From contig JAUCBJ010000852.1 of NCBI GenBank assembly GCA_032718475.1, positions 1 through 64,000 on the forward strand: a stretch of 64,000 nt of DNA, in the 5' to 3' direction. Source of the stretch: Nemertoderma westbladi (lineage: Eukaryota > Xenacoelomorpha > Nemertodermatida > Nemertodermatidae). Position 1 is the first letter of the stretch. Every line of letters begins with the position of its first letter. This document shows, one piece after another, positions 58,849-64,000 of this stretch. Position numbers and translations under genes: made by a program. Below the pieces are notes generated by a model. The model did no database searches and was not told where the DNA came from. It saw only the letters and a list, made by a program, of their open reading frames with translations.

Positions 58849-60112
58849 CTAGAAAGGCATTTCCTAAAGGAAATGCAACCACGAAGCTAAGGAAAATTAA
58901 ACAAACGGCCACAATTTGGTTCGTTGCTTAGCCTAGTTTAGTAGCATTTGCCAATAAATAACTTCTATTCCCATGGAAACTAGAGTTCTCTGGAACTGTT
59001 GGTTTTACCTTTGAAAAAAGATTCAGTCCAGATTGTTTTTCAGATAACACATCGAGTTTCAGAAAATATTGTAGTTTATGTCCAAATTACAGATTTTCTA
59101 TCAAAATGCATCTGTTTGCAGTGGTTGTCATGGAAACTGAAAAATAGAACAATGTAATTCGGATGCAGAATAAGTCATATAGTGGGGGTAGGTGTTGGTC
59201 CCAAGTCATAATACTATTAAATTGTGCTTCAAATTATCATTTTATTAATTTTAACATCTGTTTACTCTTGTTGCTATGGTAAATGGATTTTCTAATTAAC
59301 TTCGAACGGCTTGTATATGGACCTTATAGATGAGTTACAAAACCCCAAGTTTATATATATTACAGTTTTGCTAGAAATAGAGTTATCAATATAGACTTGA
59401 ATGATATAGAGTTTAATAAACTACAGTTACCATGGTAACTAAATTTCTGGAATGATTTAAGTTTCACTAAAAGTTCCAACTAGTGGTGCAGATAACACAT
59501 ACCCAGTTTTGTAAAATTTTATCGCGAAGTCTATGTCCAAATGAATAATTTTTGTATAAAAACATCTGTTTTCGGCTGTTGTCATGGTAACTGAAAAATA
59601 GAACAATGTAATTCGGATGCAGAATAAGTTATATAGTGGGGGTAGGGGTTGGTCTCAAGTCATAACACCTTGCCCTTAGGCCTCAAATTATCATTTTATA
59701 AATTTTAACATCTGTTTATCCCGGTTGCCAACGTAACTGGATTTTCTATTTAGCCTCAATCGGATCTGCTATGGACCTTATAGTTGTGTTGCAAAACCCC
59801 AAGTTTAAATCTATTATAGTTTTCCTACAAATAGAGTTATAAATATTGACTTGAAATACATAGACTTTTTTTGAAGTCCGTTGCCATGGAAACCAGATTT
59901 TTCCTGGATATGAGACCCGGCCCAAAAGATGCGCCTCGCCGAGTAGTATATACATGCAAAATTCCAGGGTACTTTTAAAGGCTAGTTTTTTCGCCTATCA
60001 AAAAACCCCAAATCTGCCTCACACAAGTAAAATAGCCCACTATGAATAGACCATCTCAGCTAAGGAAAATCTTTCTTAGCGAAAGTAGTTGATTTTCCTT
60101 AGCTTCGTGGAT
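58849..60112. repeat. X-box-rich repeat, copy 3
   Basis: Nearly identical to copy 2 in its first half and more like copy 1 in the second. Perfect X-box at 59426-59439. Ends in the same hairpin (CTAAGGAAAATC...GATTTTCCTTAG). Confidence 0.85.
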
Positions 60113-60819
60113 ATTAGTATGGCCTGTGACCCCACTTTTTGATGAAAAAAACGAACTAGATAGTCTATTTAGATAGAGTCTAACTAAACTGAAAAAAACT
60201 AACTAGATAGAACGATCTATTGCGATGTTCCAGAATGTTATTTGACAGTTGCCATGGTTACCATTTTGGTTGGAATCACTAATAAAATATTCCCTTGGAG
60301 TTGCAAAGACGAAAGTGGAACGTATTCGCACATCAGTGTAAAACACTGTACAAAGGGTAAAGGAAGATTCGTGAACCCTGTAAATGGCGCTCATACCCAG
60401 AGGATAGAAGGGATGTGGGGACATGCCAAGCTAGGCTTGATGAGGAACAAGAGAGGAATCAATAAGAACCTGTTACAGAATCATCTCGCTGAATTTTGGT
60501 GGCGAAATTACAACAGGGAGGCCCCATTCAGCAAACTAATAACACTAATAAACAATAGCGAATTATAGAAATCTGTTTAATTCAGTTCAAAAACAAAAGA
60601 CTAATCAATTTACATTGTTATATTCATTAAATAACATATTAGATTAACCTTCAATAAATCATTATTTACAACACTTGGTTACCATAGCAACACAAGAAAA
60701 ATGTTCCAGAATGTAGAACTTGAGTGGGGCAAACATAATACCAACATATGTAGCTAGTATATCATAAATTACTAGCTAGTTTTTTTCATCAAAAAGTGAG
60801 GTCACAGGCCATACTAATA
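60112..60819. mobile_element. Merlin-type element, internally deleted
   Basis: The terminal inverted repeats TATTAGTATGGCCTGTGACC and GGTCACAGGCCATACTAATA continue inward through CACTTTTTGATGAAAAAA. The enclosed frame is a transposase C-terminus. It sits against the end of X-box repeat copy 3. Confidence 0.75.
60242..60568 (+). pseudogene. ISXO2/Merlin-type transposase C-terminal fragment
   Basis: A 108-codon frame with SHISVKHCTKGKGRFVNPV, then AHTQRIEGMWGHAKLGL (the conserved H.N.IE..W...K block with the last catalytic Glu) and LAEFWWRNYNREAPF. This matches the end of the DDE domain of IS1016/Merlin transposases. The N-terminal zinc and first two catalytic residues are absent within the TIRs. 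Confidence 0.72.
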
Positions 60820-61855
60820 CCATACAGAACAACTAACTATAACGATAGCATTCCAAAACATTTTTTAAAATGTTAGCTAGGGCTATAGCTATAGATATAA
60901 CTAGGCCTATAGGCTATAGACTATAGGCGGCTATAGCTATAGATATAAATCACTAGCTATAATTGTAAATTATTACTTGAGTACATAAAATTACTAGATA
61001 TATGTTAATTATACAAAAAAGTGTTAAAAAAAACAAAACAATACAATTTTTTTTTAAATGTTCTAGAATAAAAAATGATATGTTCTAGAACATTATTTAA
61101 CAAAAAAATAATTCGAAATATCCTAGAATACTTCACACTAACATTAAAAAGTAGTAGCTAGTAAACTAAACACATTTTAGAGCAAACTGAAAATGTGGCC
61201 GTACGGAACTCTAGCCGATATTTATATTATTAGTTATAGACACAACAATGTAATGTTAATTGTTTGAGATTATTTGTATTCGTTTGTAGCGGCACTGTAG
61301 GGGTTGTCTTACCTCGTATTATCGGCCTACTGTATTTACGAATGTTATTAGGGCTACAAGTTTTGGACCTTATTCTGTTTAAACCCAATTCTGGGCTAGA
61401 TTTAGCGATTATTGGGTGAAATTAGCTATTTATAACCCATGTTCTGGAACATTACTAGAAATTTTTTTATGGTAGCAAGTGTTTTTTTTATTAGCTAGTA
61501 TTTTTTGAAATTATAATAAAATTTATTTTTATCGGATTTTTGATATGGCGAAGTAGTACCGTAGGTACCCATGTCGTATAAGTGCATAATAATGGTACCC
61601 TGGCCTTTAATATCTCATGGAATCCGTATATTTTTACTTTTCTCCTATTCTGTCAGTTTTTCGGATAATTTATCTTCACAGTTAATGCACTCCTCACACA
61701 ATGCTCTCTCTGGCGTCGTATAATTATCTTATTTTTCTCCGTAACTGTCTTTCTTTTCATTGCCTTAATTTGACTTTTGTGCATTTCGCACCTCTAATTT
61801 TTTTATAATTTTTTTAATTACTAGCAATTTTAAATTTGAAAAATAATTAGCGGAA
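60820..61855. other. AT-rich, CTATAGG palindromes, no gene
   Basis: GCTATAGCTATAG and GGCTATAGAC words cluster at 60885-60960. TTCTAGAA motifs occur near 61,060 and 61,085. No coding region. Confidence 0.45.
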
Positions 61856-62283
61856 TTAGTGTGGCCTGTGTGCCCAGTTTTTGATCAATTTATTTCATGT
61901 GAAAATTACTATTATCGTAAAGTTTTTTTGTTCTAGAACAAAAATTTGACCTTTTTTGTTAGTTTTATAACATTTATAAAAAATGTTGAAAAAACTAGCT
62001 AGTATAAAAAATAAATAAAATATGTGTTCTAGAACAAAGAAAGTGTTCTAGAAAAAAATATTTTTCTAAATTGATAACTAACACGTGTTCTATAACAATT
62101 ATAAAAAAAGTTGAAAGAACTATAGCTAGTATAAAAAATAAAAAATGTTTTCTAGAGTGTTCTAGAACAAAAATATTTATCAAAATTGATAACTAACAAG
62201 AGTGTTCTATAACATTTATAAAAACAATTAGCTATTAGGGCCTAATGCTTATGCTACAACAATGGGCACCCAGGCCACACTAA
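61856..62283. mobile_element. Merlin-related MITE (428 bp)
   Basis: The termini TTAGTGTGGCCTGTGTGCCC and GGGCACCCAGGCCACACTAA form an inverted pair related to the Merlin ends at 60.1 kb. The core is AT-rich with six or more TTCTAGAA motifs. No coding sequence. Confidence 0.65.
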
Positions 62284-63061
62284 TGCGTAGGCCTAATTAG
62301 CTACATGTTCTAGAACATTATATTTTTTATTTTATTTATGTTCTAGAATAGTTTTTAATATTTATATTTTGTTCTAGAACTCTACAATGTTGCCATGGTA
62401 AAAATGATTTATGTTATAAAAATGTAGTGCTATACGGAGCTGTTACACAAATTACAAAAACAAGATTTATTAATTATTTCTATTGGGAGAATTCAATAAA
62501 CTAATATAAACTAAAATAAACTAAAATAAATTTTTTTAAAAGCCTTTTTCATATGAAAAAAAAAACTGTCAAAATGTGGTACTACTTTGGCTGAATTTAA
62601 ACGTTATTTGTTGAAATCTAATATCAATTAATAGCTGCGTTCTAGAACACAGCGTTGTAGAACACAGCGTTCTAGAACACAGCGTTCTAGAACACAGCGT
62701 TCTAGAACAAACCTTCTTGTTTTAAAAATTTACTTTTAGGGCACAATCAAACGTGAAATAATTTCATAAAAACACATTTAACATTTAAAATAAAAAAGTA
62801 CGATGAAAATGGTGACCGAAGGTAACTAATGCCCCTTAGATTACTGGTCGTATGATCGTCCTCCTAATATTTTATCATAGCTACTACGGCTAGATGTGTT
62901 ACTATTGTATGACAAGTGTTCAGGGATATATTATAGCTAGTAATTAAAAAAAGGCTATAAGGCAAATATTTATAAAGAATTTGGATTTATACAAATTTGG
63001 GATGGTTAAAAGCAGTTAACACAAACAGATGTTGGTATTATTTAACACTGAAATTACATAC
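62284..63061. other. AT-rich intron-like sequence
   Basis: No gene. It holds several TTCTAGAA motifs and the 15-bp array listed separately. Confidence 0.45.
62637..62713. repeat. 15-bp tandem array of GTTCTAGAACACAGC
   Basis: Five copies, the second with GTTGTAGAA. Each unit contains the palindrome TTCTAGAA, a two-site heat-shock-element-like motif. Confidence 0.9.
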
Positions 63062-63179
63062 AATTGGGTTTCTCTGTGGATTTGCGAGGATTTTGCTTGA
63101 GTCTTTCCGCGATAGATAGACACTGAATGGCCCTAGAAGGTCTTCGGACTACCAGATTATTTACTGTTGAATTCGACAT
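63062..63179 (-). CDS. Candidate first coding exon of the ATAD2-like gene
   Basis: ATG at 63179 opens 39 codons (MSNSTVNNLVVRRPSRAIQC, then LSIAERLKQNPRKSTEKPN) followed by a strong donor, AATT|GTATGT. The exon ends with one base of a split codon, which fits the two bases at the start of exon A. Codon content is balanced, unlike the AT-rich surroundings. No similarity is recognised and other exons may lie between, so the link is inference. Confidence 0.35.
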
Positions 63180-63210
63180 TATGTTACGTTCTTATAATCA
63201 AATCAATTGC

Positions 63211-63326
63211 TTTAATACTATAACGGTAGAGGATTATGCTTTAATACTATAACGGTAGAGGATTATGCTTTAATACTATAACGGTAGAGGATTATGCTTT
63301 AATACTATAACGGTAGATGATTATGA
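63211..63326. repeat. 29-bp tandem array, four copies
   Basis: Unit GCTTTAATACTATAACGGTAGAGGATTAT, four copies, the last with a variant. It lies just upstream of the candidate first exon. Confidence 0.92.
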
Positions 63327-63779
63327 TAAATACCGCAGTAGAATAATTTACCCTACAAATTATTAGAAATTACTTCCAACGCTACAATCTAAATCAAATT
63401 ATATATTCCAGAACATTAACTTTCCAAGGCAACTAACTATTTATTACAACTAGCCCTTTGGGATAGTAAACTAAGATTTATAATTAATTCCGGCCCATTT
63501 AATATTAAATACGGTTTAAATATTAAAATTACTTAAGTGTCGCAGTGCCCGAGTGAATACGGCGCCTGAACTGCAGAACTAAAACTTACAAGGACTGATT
63601 TACGAAAAATGTGGGGGGGGGGGGGGGGGGGCTACATCCAGAACACATCCTGCGTCTTTGTTGTCTACCGCTAGAGGGAGAAAATGGTCCGAAAGTAATA
63701 ACATTCTCAATTTCGGTGATCTTAACCTGTTTAAGCTGAAATTTGGCATATGTGTACTAGAAAACTTTGCGTCTTTGTC
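63327..63779. other. Unique sequence with poly-G, no gene
   Basis: A G19 run lies at 63613-63631. No supported coding frame. Confidence 0.45.
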
Positions 63780-64000
63780 GGACGGAACTCTATCTACACT
63801 TAGTACAGTTTGCTGCTCGAAGGAGACGGAACTCTATCTACACTTAGTACAGTTTGCTGCTCGAAGGAGACGGAACTCTATCTACACTTAGTACAGTTTG
63901 CTGCTCGAAGGAGACGGAACTCTATCTACACTTAGTACAGTTTGCTACTCGATGGAGACGGAACTCTATCTACACTTAGTACAGTTTGCTGCTCGAAGGA
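63780..64000. repeat. 44-bp tandem array running off the window
   Basis: Five near-identical copies of a 44-bp unit (CGGAACTCTATCTACACTTA, then GTACAGTTTGCTGCTCGAAG, then GAGA). The array continues beyond position 64000. Confidence 0.93.

Larger units (their letters stand above)
55746..61210. mobile_element. Possible 5.5-kb composite element with AGTTCCGTA termini
   Basis: AGTTCCGTATGTGCCAACATTTTC at the left and GAAAATGTGGCCGTACGGAACT at the right are inverted and related to the neighbouring MITE ends. Between them lie the X-box-rich repeats and a Merlin element. No transposase of its own is seen. Confidence 0.4.

Noticed and set aside
56602..59955. Minus-strand frames of 60-105 codons in the X-box repeats
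   Set aside because: They recur because the repeat recurs, start and stop arbitrarily, and lack protein-like composition or known motifs.

Overview
The window is metazoan nuclear DNA, most likely from a marine invertebrate; I cannot name the species. It is AT-rich and intron-containing, has no operons, and is dominated by transposable elements and tandem repeats. The only recognisable host gene is an ATAD2-type AAA ATPase on the minus strand between about 47.1 and 54.6 kb, with a possible first exon near 63.1 kb.

Layout, left to right: 0.6-4.8 kb holds a decayed protein-primed DNA polymerase B gene of Polinton/adintovirus type, with an N-terminal zinc-finger part and a second copy of one segment. 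4.9-7.6 kb is an internally deleted BEL/Pao retroelement. 7.9-9.5 kb is a broken, unrecognised coding region. 10.7-12.9 kb is a frameshifted piggyBac element. 14.07-22.25 kb is an SGNH-like reading frame split by a 7.5-kb DNA transposon. That transposon has long inverted repeats made of tandem repeats, a 6-bp target duplication, a spliced rve-type transposase and a HECT-like ubiquitin-ligase C-lobe. 23.1-25.5 kb holds nested inverted-repeat elements and a 19-bp tandem array. 25.5-27.4 kb holds a Penelope GIY-YIG remnant and a second piggyBac remnant. 28.5-31.4 kb holds an R2-like LINE N-terminus and an unrecognised coiled-coil frame. 32.3-34.5 kb is a nearly full-length orthomyxovirus PB1-like endogenous viral element. 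34.5-38.5 kb is a DNA transposon with an intact 794-codon transposase I cannot place in a family. 38.5-45.65 kb is a 16-bp satellite with nested higher-order repeats. 45.9-46.97 kb is a Penelope-like remnant with inverted terminal repeats and hammerhead-like motifs.

The ATAD2-like gene is the most striking part. Four exons with matching phases encode the acidic region and first AAA domain, including Walker A, Walker B, sensor 1 and arginine finger. One intron is filled by about 105 apparently identical 32-bp units, each a complete 3' splice site (branch-point-like CTAAC, pyrimidines, CAG|G). An adjacent intron is filled by about 58 copies of a 46-bp unit made from the last 36 nt of the exon plus the 5' splice donor GTGAGTTTAT. 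The two arrays therefore amplify an acceptor and a donor of the same gene.

From 54.7 kb to the right end the DNA is a mosaic of inverted-repeat elements, a family of about 1.3-kb repeats rich in RFX-type X-box palindromes, two Merlin-like elements and many TTCTAGAA (heat-shock-element-like) motifs. It ends in a 44-bp tandem repeat that runs off the window.
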